Shown here: in pieces, positions 49,398-57,322 of the stretch
How positions within the stretch are numbered: the stretch's first letter is position 1
Layout: each line of letters begins with the position of its first letter
Source of the DNA: Clostridium minihomine
GTDB taxonomy: Bacteria > Bacillota > Clostridia > Oscillospirales > Acutalibacteraceae
NCBI RefSeq assembly: GCF_900240385.1
Contig: NZ_OEQH01000002.1
Location: 322,488 to 386,487 of the forward strand
Length of the DNA: 64,000 nucleotides
Reading direction: 5' to 3'
Made by a program: the position numbers and the translations under genes
The notes under the pieces: generated by a model
The model's database searches: none
What the model was told of the DNA's origin: nothing
Seen by the model: only the letters and a program-made list of their open reading frames with translations

Positions 49398-50585
49398 ATG
49401 AAAAAACGGCTGCTTCTTTCTATGATTGTATGTTTTTTTGTGATTGGTTATCACTCCAGTGCTTTTGCCGCCTCTCAAAGTTATTTTTCTGTATCGGCCG
49501 TACAGGCCGCCGCTTATCCGGGCGAAACCATTCGAATGCAGCTTTCTGCCAATTCGGACAACTTGTCTGAAACAGATATTATTGCTGCGTTTCGCATGAT
49601 TCTGACCTATGACAATTCGAAGCTGAATTTTGTAAAGACGGAAACCACTGCCCAAATACAAAGCGGAGCATTTCAATATTATTCGGACGGGCAAACGGTC
49701 ACCGGTGTTTATGCCTGTGACGGAATCTCTGCTCCGCGCCTGCGCGGCTCTTGTCTTACCTTTGTCTTTTCTGTACCCGAGGATGCGGCGCCGGGAAAAA
49801 CAGAAATCGGCGTTCAAATCGATCAGTCGGCAGACTGGTCAGAAAAGCTAATCCCGCAATATGACACAAACCAAATAATAGGGGTATCGATCAAACCGGC
49901 TTTATCGCAGGATGCCCAGCTGACTGATTTAGTGCCTTCCACCGGAAAACTGCATCCTGCCTTTTCACCGGACATCGCCGAATATACGCTAAGAGTTGGG
50001 TCTTCGGTCAGTTCCGTCCAATTTCAGGCAGATCCCGCCAGCGGAGCATCTGCCAGAATCAGCCGCAGAACGCTTTTGCGAGCCGGAGAAACCACTGAGA
50101 TCGTGATTACTGTCACCGCTCAGGATAAAAAGGCCAAGTCCCAGTACCTGATCAATGTAATTCGGGCACAGGCACCCGTTTCTTCCGGTGATGATCCAAA
50201 ATTGCCAGAGCCCGGCAGTTCTTCTATAAAACCGCAAAAAGATTCCAGCAGCAAAACCACATCTTCCGGCACAAAACAGGCTGCTGCTGCGGCAAAAAGT
50301 ACCGCTTCTTCCAAAAGCACAAAAACGACCTCCCGAAAAGCCGCGTCTTCAAAACCGTCTGCCGCAAAAACATCTTCCTCCAAAAAAGCTTCTGAAAAGA
50401 CATCCGCAGAAGCCCCCACCCCCCAGCAAGACAATGTTAATGCCATTGCCCCGGCGGGAGAACGCAACCTGTATATTATGGGCGGTCAGTCCGATGCCGT
50501 TCCTCAATGGATTCTGGCGGGCTGCGTTATGATTCTGACTGGATTCGCAGTAGCCGGACATTGGAAAAACCGGAAGAAAAAGTAA
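49398..50585 (+). CDS. Surface protein with cohesin-like and cadherin-like domains
   Basis: A 395-aa cell-surface protein. A signal peptide (1-25, ending AFAA) is followed by a cohesin-like domain (about 28-165, with YPGETIRMQLSANS, LTYDNSKLNF) and a cadherin-like beta-sandwich (about 172-260, LTDLVPSTGKLHPAFSPDIAEYTLRV). A long Ser/Lys/Thr/Ala-rich stalk (265-345) and one C-terminal transmembrane helix with a basic end (about 372-395) complete it. Cohesins bind dockerins in cellulosome-like assemblies, so this could be an anchoring protein; no dockerin protein is in the window. There is no LPXTG motif. A start site GAAAGGGCG precedes the ATG. Confidence 0.8.
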   Translation: MKKRLLLSMIVCFFVIGYHSSAFAASQSYFSVSAVQAAAYPGETIRMQLSANSDNLSETDIIAAFRMILTYDNSKLNFVKTETTAQIQSGAFQYYSDGQTVTGVYACDGISAPRLRGSCLTFVFSVPEDAAPGKTEIGVQIDQSADWSEKLIPQYDTNQIIGVSIKPALSQDAQLTDLVPSTGKLHPAFSPDIAEYTLRVGSSVSSVQFQADPASGASARISRRTLLRAGETTEIVITVTAQDKKAKSQYLINVIRAQAPVSSGDDPKLPEPGSSSIKPQKDSSSKTTSSGTKQAAAAAKSTASSKSTKTTSRKAASSKPSAAKTSSSKKASEKTSAEAPTPQQDNVNAIAPAGERNLYIMGGQSDAVPQWILAGCVMILTGFAVAGHWKNRKKK

Positions 50586-50610
50586 CAGGGGACAGTAAAA
50601 AACACAAACC

Positions 50611-50650
50611 AAAAGAAGGAGGGGAAAGTTTTTTCCCCTCCTTCTTTTAT
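50611..50650. terminator. Bidirectional terminator
   Basis: AAAAGAAGGAGGGGAAA pairs with TTTCCCCTCCTTCTTTT around GTTT, between convergent genes. Confidence 0.85.
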
Positions 50651-50770
50651 ATTATGATATTGCATTTGGATTCCTGTATTTTTCGCATACAAAGACCAAC
50701 CGGTGTGCTGCTTTCTAAAAGTTTCGGTATAGCACACCAAGGTTCAAAAACGGTAATACGATTTTTGGGT

Positions 50771-51310
50771 TCACTCGATCCCGATTGAATTCTTTCCCTT
50801 TTGCGGCAAACGGCAAAAGAAAGTTTCCCACAAAGAGCAACATTTGTCTGCCATGCAAACCAGAACAGATTCCCGGTATCGGGGACGTTTCCAGGTCAGC
50901 GGCCACATGTGTTTTACAATAATATCCCGCTCTAAATCATTGAGCGAAAATAGCCGCTCCGCGTTTTTCAGAGCCGTATAAGGATGCGTAAAACCGTGCA
51001 GCCCTGTGCGATCCTGTTTTTCGTGCCAGTCATACAGAAAAAAATCATGCAGCAGCGCACCCCGAACTAAACTTGGTACATCTGCCCGCACCCCCAGCCG
51101 CCGGCAAACAAGAAAGCTAAGCTCTGCTACCGCTATGCTGTGTTCCAAACAACTGACAGAGCCATGCTGAACAAACTGTTCCATTTCCAGCACCTGAGGA
51201 TGAGCCAAAAGCGGCTCTGCATGCTGTCTGAACAATTCTTGCTCCTGCTCTGTCAGCTTAAGACGCAGGCTTTTGGCGCGCCCCGGCAACGACTGTTTTC
51301 TTTGCTGCAT
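50771..51310 (-). CDS. HD-domain phosphohydrolase
   Basis: A 179-aa HD-superfamily metal-dependent phosphohydrolase. The ligands are H in SCLEHSIAVAE, H-D in ALLHDFFLYDWH, H in THPYTALKNAE and D in CMADK. It is the short family found in Clostridia and may act on a nucleotide or other phosphoester; the substrate is unknown. ATG at 51310 is taken; a TTG two codons earlier (51316) has slightly better spacing from GGTGG. The neighbouring genes do not clarify its role. Confidence 0.85.
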   Translation of the reverse strand: MQQRKQSLPGRAKSLRLKLTEQEQELFRQHAEPLLAHPQVLEMEQFVQHGSVSCLEHSIAVAELSFLVCRRLGVRADVPSLVRGALLHDFFLYDWHEKQDRTGLHGFTHPYTALKNAERLFSLNDLERDIIVKHMWPLTWKRPRYRESVLVCMADKCCSLWETFFCRLPQKGKNSIGIE

Positions 51311-51381
51311 ACGCAATCTGTCACCACCTGTTCCAAATACCGTGTTTCCACTTTCTTGTTGTTTGCATCGAATAAAAAGGA

Positions 51382-51933
51382 TTATTTTCCTTCCTTCACA
51401 AGGTTTACCAAAGCATTCAGCAGCACTGTCAAACGCTTTTTGGTTTCTTCGTCCAACAAATTGCCGTTCTCATCAAATTTTTCCCCGGCCATTCCGATAA
51501 AAACCTCGGGGCGATTTAAAAGCTTTAAGTTCAGCGCAACACCAAACTGGCGCAGATGATACTGCACCCGCGCTCCCCCAAGCTGACTGCTGGACACACT
51601 GAACAACGCGGTGGGTTTTCCGGCCAAGGGGGCCGATTTATCCCGGGACGCCCAGTCCAAAGCGTTTTTCAGCACAGGAGGAATCGAGTAGTTATACTCC
51701 GGGGTGGCGATCAGCAAAGCGTCAGCCTGAGCGATTTTCTCTTTAAACTCGGTTACCGCCGCAGGCAGTTCGCCGCCTTCCAAATCCTGATTGAAAAATG
51801 GAATTGCGGATAAATCCAGAATTTCCAGCTCTGCCCCCTGGGGCACAAGCGTTTGGGCAGCTTCGAGTGCCCCCTTGTTGTAAGAAGCTTTGCGAAGGCT
51901 GCCTGTCAAGCCAACAATTTTAATCGTATTCAT
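51382..51933 (-). CDS. NADPH-dependent FMN reductase
   Basis: A 183-aa flavodoxin-fold reductase (SsuE/chromate/azo-reductase family). The FMN phosphate loop is GSLRKASYN (about 11-19), the flavin-stacking segment PEYNYSIPPVLKNALDWAS is typical, and SSSQLGGARVQYHLRQ is the second FMN-binding region. It would reduce free FMN, quinones or azo compounds with NADPH. AGAAAGGAG precedes the ATG. It stands next to other redox enzymes. Confidence 0.9.
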   Translation of the reverse strand: MNTIKIVGLTGSLRKASYNKGALEAAQTLVPQGAELEILDLSAIPFFNQDLEGGELPAAVTEFKEKIAQADALLIATPEYNYSIPPVLKNALDWASRDKSAPLAGKPTALFSVSSSQLGGARVQYHLRQFGVALNLKLLNRPEVFIGMAGEKFDENGNLLDEETKKRLTVLLNALVNLVKEGK

Positions 51934-51984
51934 ATAAAATGCTCCTTTCTGTTTCCCGGTATGTTCTTCACACGCCTAAATATA

Positions 51985-52755
51985 TTATTGTAAAAGATAT
52001 CCCGTCATTGACATAGAGCCCATCAGGCATTCCGAATTAAACACCGTCAGCTGATCCGCCTCTTGGGCTGCACCCAGAACATACAAAAGCGGATAAAAAT
52101 GATCCGGTGTGGGAAAAGCCAGTTTGGCCGAAGCGCCTGCCTTTTCGTAATCCACCACATCCTGATATTTCTGTTGTTCTATTTTCATTCGGATATAGCT
52201 GTCAAATTCCTCTGCCCAAGAAAACCCGCTTTCCTGCTGCCAGCTGATTCTTGCCAGATTATGTACCACATTTCCGCTGCCCATAATCATAATCCCCTCA
52301 TCGCGCAGCGAAGAAAGTTCCCGGCCGATTTGAAAATGCATGTGAGCCGGTGCGGTTCCATCCACACTGAGCTGCACCACGGGAATGTCCGCTTCGGGAA
52401 ACATTCGGCTTAAAACCGACCACGCACCGTGATCCAACCCCCAGCTGTTGTCCACCTGAACCGGAACCGAAAGCAGCTTTGCCGTATTCAGAGCCAATTC
52501 CGGCGAACCGGGACAAGGATATTTGACCCGATACAGTTCTTCTGGGAATCCGTACATGTCATAGACCATTCGGGGAGTTTTTTCGTTCGTGATTCTGGTT
52601 CCATGGGTGTACCAATGGGCCGACACCATTAAAATGGCCTTGGGGCGGGGCAGCTGCTGCCCGATTTCTTCCCACTTTTTTGTGTAACTGTTGCTTTCTA
52701 CCGCATTCATTGGGGAGCCATGTCCCACAAACAGTGCGGGCATCCGTTCTGACAT
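51985..52755 (-). CDS. Class III extradiol dioxygenase family (YgiD/DODA-like)
   Basis: A 256-aa protein of the LigB superfamily resembling 4,5-DOPA dioxygenase extradiol (YgiD). Visible are GHGSPMNAVE (metal histidine), SAHWYTHGTRI (second histidine), GLDHGAWSVL and the MGSGNVVHN segment. ATG at 52753-52755 is chosen because TTAGGAGGG lies 6 nt upstream. An oxygen-using catechol dioxygenase is unexpected in an anaerobe; the protein may act on another substrate. It is divergent from the thioredoxin-reductase-like gene. Confidence 0.88.
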   Translation of the reverse strand: MSERMPALFVGHGSPMNAVESNSYTKKWEEIGQQLPRPKAILMVSAHWYTHGTRITNEKTPRMVYDMYGFPEELYRVKYPCPGSPELALNTAKLLSVPVQVDNSWGLDHGAWSVLSRMFPEADIPVVQLSVDGTAPAHMHFQIGRELSSLRDEGIMIMGSGNVVHNLARISWQQESGFSWAEEFDSYIRMKIEQQKYQDVVDYEKAGASAKLAFPTPDHFYPLLYVLGAAQEADQLTVFNSECLMGSMSMTGYLLQ

Positions 52756-52885
52756 ATTTTCCCTCCTAACAGGCATGATCCCTTTCACCCGTTTTCACCC
52801 TTATTATATACTGATTATTTTTGGAAAACCACTGTGATTCCAAACAGTTTTTTACCTTCCACTTCCCTTTGATTTGATGCTTTCT

Positions 52886-52908
52886 GTTACCATTCCCGGG
52901 AATGTAAC
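52886..52908. promoter_or_regulatory. Palindrome between divergent redox genes
   Basis: GTTACCATTCCC and GGGAATGTAAC form a nearly perfect 23-bp palindrome (one bulged base), midway between the dioxygenase-like and thioredoxin-reductase-like genes. It is a plausible operator for a shared regulator. Confidence 0.5.
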
Positions 52909-52987
52909 TAAATCACGATACATTTTCATAAAAAAATGATATACTAGAAAAGAATAGCAAATGAATTGGAGAAGGAGAGGCACATCA

Positions 52988-53863
52988 ATGGCAAACATAG
53001 TGATTGTTGGCAGAGGGCCCGCAGGGATATCTGCCGCGCTTTACACCCTGCGCGCCGGAATTTCCACAACGGTGATTGGAAAAGACAACGGAACTCTCGG
53101 AAAAGTGGATAAGATTGAAAATTACTATGGCTTTCCCGATCCGATTTCCGGCAGTAATCTGGTGCAGACCGGAATCGAGCAGGCCAAACGCCTGGGAGCG
53201 GATTTTGTGGAAGACGAAGTAGTGGGCATCTCTTATGATGGACGCCTGATTGTCAAAACCACCGGCGGAGAATACCCGGCCGACGCTTTGATTTTAGCCA
53301 CCGGTTCCACCCGGTCTGCCCCCCGCATCAAAGGATTACAGGAATTAGAAGGTCACGGAGTCAGCTACTGCGCGGTTTGCGACGGTTTTTTCTATCGCGG
53401 CAAAGAAGTCGCTGTTCTGGGCAACGGGGACTATGCGATTCATGAAGCGCTGGAGCTGTTAAATACCTCTAAATCTGTGACAGTATTGACCAACGGCAAA
53501 AAAATGCTGGCCTCGGTTCCCGAAGGAATTCAACTTTGCACCAAAGAAATTCATTCTTTGGATGGAGATCCGGTGCTCAATCAGGTTCGATTCCAAGATG
53601 GTTCTTCCCTGAACGCCGAAGGGGTGTTCGTTGCCATGGGTGTGGCCGGAAGCACCGACTTGGCCCGTAAACTGGGGGCAGAGGTAGATAACAATAAAAT
53701 TGTGGTGGATGAGAATATGTCCACCAATATTCCGGGGCTTTATGCCGCCGGGGACTGCACAGGCGGCCTGCTTCAGATTGCCAAAGCAGTGTATGAAGGC
53801 GCAAAGGCAGGCACAGAAGCGATTAAATTCGTTCGTGCCGCAGCTAAGGCCGCAAAGGTCTAG
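52988..53863 (+). CDS. Thioredoxin-reductase-like FAD oxidoreductase
   Basis: A 291-aa pyridine-nucleotide/FAD oxidoreductase of the thioredoxin reductase family. FAD motif GRGPAGISAALY (about 8-19), redox pair C-A-V-C (in SYCAVCDGFF), NAD(P) motif GNGDYAIHEA and the C-terminal FAD motif GLYAAGDCTGG are all present. The second-domain motif G-N-G-x-x-A with few basic residues suggests NADH or an unusual donor. ATG at 52988 follows GGAGAGG by 7 nt; an upstream in-frame ATG has no such site. No thioredoxin gene is adjacent. Confidence 0.88.
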   Translation: MANIVIVGRGPAGISAALYTLRAGISTTVIGKDNGTLGKVDKIENYYGFPDPISGSNLVQTGIEQAKRLGADFVEDEVVGISYDGRLIVKTTGGEYPADALILATGSTRSAPRIKGLQELEGHGVSYCAVCDGFFYRGKEVAVLGNGDYAIHEALELLNTSKSVTVLTNGKKMLASVPEGIQLCTKEIHSLDGDPVLNQVRFQDGSSLNAEGVFVAMGVAGSTDLARKLGAEVDNNKIVVDENMSTNIPGLYAAGDCTGGLLQIAKAVYEGAKAGTEAIKFVRAAAKAAKV

Positions 53864-53894
53864 GCCTTGCCATCTAAAGCCCAATAAAGCAAAT

Positions 53895-53937
53895 AAAAAA
53901 AGACTGTCAGGCCGAAGATTCGGCTTGACGGTCTTTT
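53895..53937. terminator. Bidirectional terminator
   Basis: AAAAAGACTGTCAGGCCGAA pairs with TTCGGCTTGACGGTCTTTTT with two mismatches, between convergent genes. Confidence 0.8.
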
Positions 53938-53951
53938 TGATTGTAGCATAA

Positions 53952-54950
53952 TTATTCTATTTTTAAAATCAGGCTGTCGATATCCACATCATTTTCGATC
54001 ATGCCGTTTTCTTTCATAAAGCGTTCGGTATTTTTCATAGAGGTAATATCCGCTTCGGTAATCTTTGTGCTGAAATCATACATCGGGTACATTTCTTTCA
54101 CCGCACTGATGTCCAGTTCGGTTTCTTTTGCGGCGATCTCTAAAATCTCTTCGGGGTTCTCTTCGATATACGTTTGAATCTGATCCTGAGCCTCCATAAA
54201 ACGCTTGACTAAAAGGGGATTCTTGTCATAGAACGATTGGCTGGTAGCCACAACGATGGTTGCATCCACCAAATCTTTGCCGGTGGTCACCACTTGATAC
54301 CCGTCTTTTTCCATGTTATAAGCTACAGGGCCTGCCAGAAGCGCGCAGTCCATCGTGCCCCCGGCCAGCGCCGCCTGAGAATCCGGAATCGTCATGGACA
54401 AAAACTCCACATCCTTTTCGGTCAGCCCTGCCGTCGCCAGATAAGACACCATCAGCTCATGCAGAATGGTTCCCTTGGGCCCGGCGATTTTCTTACCCTT
54501 TAAATCTGCTGCGGAAGAAATCGCGCTGTCTTTTCCGGCAAAAAGGCGGAATGCTTCGGGAGAACGGCTGTAAGTATTCAAAATTTTAATATCTGCCCCA
54601 TTGGAAGCAGACAGGATAACCGAAGTGGCACCCACCGCGTACAAAAACTGGATGTCGCCGGAGGCCAGCGCCTGAGTCTGCTCCGGCCCTGCGGTCAGAT
54701 TGGAATACTCCACAGGTAAGCTATATTCCGCAAACGCCTCGGTAAAGATGCCCTTTTCTTTTTCTACAATAGAAGGAACGTTCAGCGGCGATTTTACATA
54801 AGTCACGCCGATTTTATCTACAGTAAATTCCGCAGTCACAGAAGATGCAGGCTGAGAAGAACCGACCTGATTCTGGGTGCCTGTGCCGCAGCCGGTTAAA
54901 GAAGCTGCCGCAATCACTGCGGACAGCAAAACAGATAGAACTCGTTTCAT
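53952..54950 (-). CDS. ABC transporter substrate-binding lipoprotein (SsuA/TauA/NMT1-like)
   Basis: A 332-aa lipoprotein; signal peptide with lipobox ASLTGC (C21). The mature part is a periplasmic-binding type 2 protein of the nitrate/sulfonate/taurine/NMT1 group (VTYVKSPLNVPSIVEKEKGIF, then LKGKKIAGPKGTILHEL). It would deliver the substrate to the permease and ATPase encoded upstream. The ligand is uncertain: sulfonates, taurine, pyrimidine precursors or others are all used by this group. Confidence 0.9.
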   Translation of the reverse strand: MKRVLSVLLSAVIAAASLTGCGTGTQNQVGSSQPASSVTAEFTVDKIGVTYVKSPLNVPSIVEKEKGIFTEAFAEYSLPVEYSNLTAGPEQTQALASGDIQFLYAVGATSVILSASNGADIKILNTYSRSPEAFRLFAGKDSAISSAADLKGKKIAGPKGTILHELMVSYLATAGLTEKDVEFLSMTIPDSQAALAGGTMDCALLAGPVAYNMEKDGYQVVTTGKDLVDATIVVATSQSFYDKNPLLVKRFMEAQDQIQTYIEENPEEILEIAAKETELDISAVKEMYPMYDFSTKITEADITSMKNTERFMKENGMIENDVDIDSLILKIE

Positions 54951-54955
54951 ATTCC

Positions 54956-55654
54956 TTACTCCTTTTGTTGTTTGATGGCCGCAAGAATACTTTTTTTCAT
55001 CTCAATCATCTGAGGAGAAAGAAGATCCCGCGGATAAGCATACTCGGACAGATGATATTCCTGCGCTGCACCACCTTGATTCAGAATCAAAATTTTCTGT
55101 CCAATTAAAAGCGCTTCGTCAATGCTATGCGTAACAAAAACAATGCACTTTTTTTGCAGGGAATAAATTTGGATCAATTCGTTCTGCATGGCCTCGCGTG
55201 TAAAATGATCCAGTGCCGCAAAAGGCTCATCCATTAAAATCAGTTTCGGGTCATAGGCTAGGGCCCTTGCCAGCGCGGCCCGCTGCTGCATTCCGCCCGA
55301 AAGCTGCGAGGGGTATGCCTTGTGAAACCCTGTGAGCCCTGTCAGCTCTAACAGCCGATGGATCGCTTCGGCATCCGGTTTTTTTACCCCAAAGGTGATA
55401 TTCTTCCAGACCGTCAGCCACGGCATCAGGCGCGGCTCTTGAAATACCATTCCGATTTTCCCCTGAGCCGGCACGGTGACCTGCCCGCTGTCCCACGGCT
55501 CAAACCCGGCTAAAATCCGCAGAAGTGTGGTTTTGCCGCAGCCGCTTTTCCCCAGAATCACAGTGATACTCTGCTGGGGAAACTCTGCGGTCAGCCCATG
55601 AAGCACCGGCAGCCAACGGCCGGCCACTTCAAAGCTTTTATACAGATTTTCCAC
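54956..55654 (-). CDS. ABC transporter ATP-binding protein (SsuB/TauB-like)
   Basis: A 232-aa ATPase subunit with Walker A GKSGCGKTTL, Q-loop FQEPRLMPW, signature LSGGMQQRAALARAL, Walker B LILMDEPFAALD and switch H (VTHSIDEALL). GTG at 55652-55654 is chosen: it lies one base after the permease stop codon and 5 nt after GGAG inside the end of that gene. The open frame continues upstream into the permease gene without a better site. It is third in the transporter operon. Confidence 0.92.
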   Translation of the reverse strand: MENLYKSFEVAGRWLPVLHGLTAEFPQQSITVILGKSGCGKTTLLRILAGFEPWDSGQVTVPAQGKIGMVFQEPRLMPWLTVWKNITFGVKKPDAEAIHRLLELTGLTGFHKAYPSQLSGGMQQRAALARALAYDPKLILMDEPFAALDHFTREAMQNELIQIYSLQKKCIVFVTHSIDEALLIGQKILILNQGGAAQEYHLSEYAYPRDLLSPQMIEMKKSILAAIKQQKE

Positions 55655-55655
55655 T

Positions 55656-56414
55656 TTAGCTCCAGCTATCGCCAACACCCCCATGCAGTGCTTTTTTAAT
55701 GGCCAGCGAAAACAGACGGTCACACAGATATCCCACAATTCCAATGACGAAAATTCCCACAATCACCTTGTCCGACCGGGACATCTGCTGGGCATCCAAA
55801 ATGAGATAGCCCAATCCGCTGGCGGCAGCAATCATCTCGGCGCCGATAATCGCGCGCCAGCTGTAGCCAAGCCCCACACGCATCCCCACCAAAACATCCG
55901 GCAAAGCGCTGGGCAGCAGAATGCGCCAAAAAATCTGCCCTTCGGTAAAATTCAGGGAATGCCCCACCTCAATCAGCTTGGAGTCACAGGAAGCCAACCC
56001 TTTTTTAATGTTTAAAAACATCGGGAAAAAGGAGGCCAGCACAATGATAATGATTTTAGAGGTTTCCCCGATTCCAAACCAAAGAATCAAAAGGGCAATC
56101 AGGCTAAGGGGCGGCACATTACGCAAAAACTCCACAATATGGTTGTAATACACCGCAGATTTGGGTCGCAGGCCCGCCAGAACACCCAACAAAAACGCCA
56201 ACACAAAGGCAATGGAAAATCCCGTCAGAACCCGGCCCAAACTGACCAGAATATGCTTTAGAAGAACACCGGTCTGTGCCATGTTCCAACCGGCAAAAAA
56301 CACCCGCTGGGGACTGGGAAGAACATATTCGCTCCAAATTCCCGCAGATGCCGCTGCCTGCCAAAGCGCCAGTAAAACAGCCAGCGGCAAAATGGCCTTT
56401 AACTTATCTTTCAT
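55656..56414 (-). CDS. ABC transporter permease (SsuC/TauC-like)
   Basis: A 252-aa inner-membrane permease with about six helices (first at 8-24, LPLAVLLALWQAAASAG). The coupling EAA-like loop is present around VGHSLNFTEGQIFWRILLPSALPDVLVGMR. ATG at 56412-56414 overlaps the stop of the upstream gene (ATGA), 5 nt after AGGGGGCC. It forms the membrane pore with the ATPase encoded next. Confidence 0.92.
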   Translation of the reverse strand: MKDKLKAILPLAVLLALWQAAASAGIWSEYVLPSPQRVFFAGWNMAQTGVLLKHILVSLGRVLTGFSIAFVLAFLLGVLAGLRPKSAVYYNHIVEFLRNVPPLSLIALLILWFGIGETSKIIIIVLASFFPMFLNIKKGLASCDSKLIEVGHSLNFTEGQIFWRILLPSALPDVLVGMRVGLGYSWRAIIGAEMIAAASGLGYLILDAQQMSRSDKVIVGIFVIGIVGYLCDRLFSLAIKKALHGGVGDSWS

Positions 56415-57037
56415 GTTTTGGCCCCCTGTACCCCGTCGCCCCGGTGGCAGCCGCCGGCACAATATAACAGCTCCAGCAGCCGCTCTCTTCCCCGGGCGGA
56501 TTCGCCGGAAAAATAGCGGTCAATTTTATCCCGGCTGTCCAGCACTTGAATCACATCGCCGAACTCTTGAAAAAACCCCGGTGGAATCGGACTTTCCTCC
56601 AGATCTTTTTTTCTAAGGGAAATCCCAGCTTTAGCCGCCAGTTCTAAAAAAGTACAAAACTCAGTTTCAGGCAGTTTTAGCCCGGCGCCCAATTCTTTCA
56701 GTGATTGGCAGGGCGTGGTGATGATCAGCGTCCCCTGCCCTGAAAATTCCCGCTGCAATTCTCTGGCGCAATGCAGCAAAATCGGCTCAATCGCGGGGTA
56801 TTCCAAAAAATCCGGAGCATACCGTTCCTTTATGTAAGCCACGGCCAGGGGACATCGCACATCTGCCACACAGCCATTTGCGCCGCGAACCGCCTGCCGG
56901 TATTTTTCCCGGACAGCGGCGATGTGATCCACCTGGCACTCCACCGGTTCAAACCCTTTTTTAATCAGTTGTTCCAGCAATTGCGGCCCTCCATACATGG
57001 CCATTGATACCGGATTGAGCCAAACAAATTGTTTCAC
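56411..57037 (-). CDS. Cysteine-rich protein with Fe-hydrogenase-like motifs, ABC operon leader
   Basis: A 208-aa soluble protein, first in the ABC transporter operon and coupled to the permease gene. Cysteines cluster in ADVRCPLAVAYIKE, ILLHCAREL, TTPCQSLKEL and LLYCAGGCHRGDGV (about 190-203). T-P-C-x3-K and C-x-G-G-C-x3-D-G recall the H-cluster loops of FeFe-hydrogenase-like proteins and suggest an Fe-S or metal-binding protein. The usual hydrogenase length and ferredoxin domains are absent. GTG is the start, 8 nt after AGGAGG. It may handle the transported substrate or sense it. Confidence 0.55.
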   Translation of the reverse strand: MKQFVWLNPVSMAMYGGPQLLEQLIKKGFEPVECQVDHIAAVREKYRQAVRGANGCVADVRCPLAVAYIKERYAPDFLEYPAIEPILLHCARELQREFSGQGTLIITTPCQSLKELGAGLKLPETEFCTFLELAAKAGISLRKKDLEESPIPPGFFQEFGDVIQVLDSRDKIDRYFSGESARGRERLLELLYCAGGCHRGDGVQGAKT

Positions 57038-57077
57038 CGCCTATGCCTCCTAAAATCGTTAGGGTTAACTAACTAAA

Positions 57078-57106
57078 AGTATAACAAACCAATTCTTTCC
57101 TGTCAA
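57078..57106 (-). promoter_or_regulatory. Promoter of the ABC transporter operon
   Basis: Minus-strand TTGACA (57101-57106) and TATACT (57078-57083) with a 17-bp spacer. Just downstream, GTTAGTTAACCCTAAC is a near-palindrome over the start site and may be an operator. Confidence 0.8.
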
Positions 57107-57243
57107 CTTTCTGTCAAACATTTAAATTTCATGAAAAATCCAGCTGGGCACACGTTTTTCTTAACAAGAGCCCCTCGTACCAATGATGAGTTTTCAACGA
57201 AATTCAGCCAAGAATAATTTTAAATCCGTTCATGAATTCCAGG

Positions 57244-57273
57244 TTGTATTTTTTTCCCCTTTTGTGCTATGAT
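57244..57273 (+). promoter_or_regulatory. Promoter of the Ser/Pro-rich surface protein
   Basis: TTGTAT (57244-57249) and TATGAT (57268-57273) with an 18-bp spacer, about 50 bp upstream of the ATG. Confidence 0.55.
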
Positions 57274-57322
57274 AAATTCAATTTGTGTTTAGAAACTTTT
57301 ATCGACCGGAGGCTTTTAATTT

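Noticed and set aside
49395-50467. Gly/Ala/Glu-rich minus-strand frames opposite the cohesin protein
   Set aside because: They mirror its Ser/Lys-rich stalk codons and have no start site or domain.
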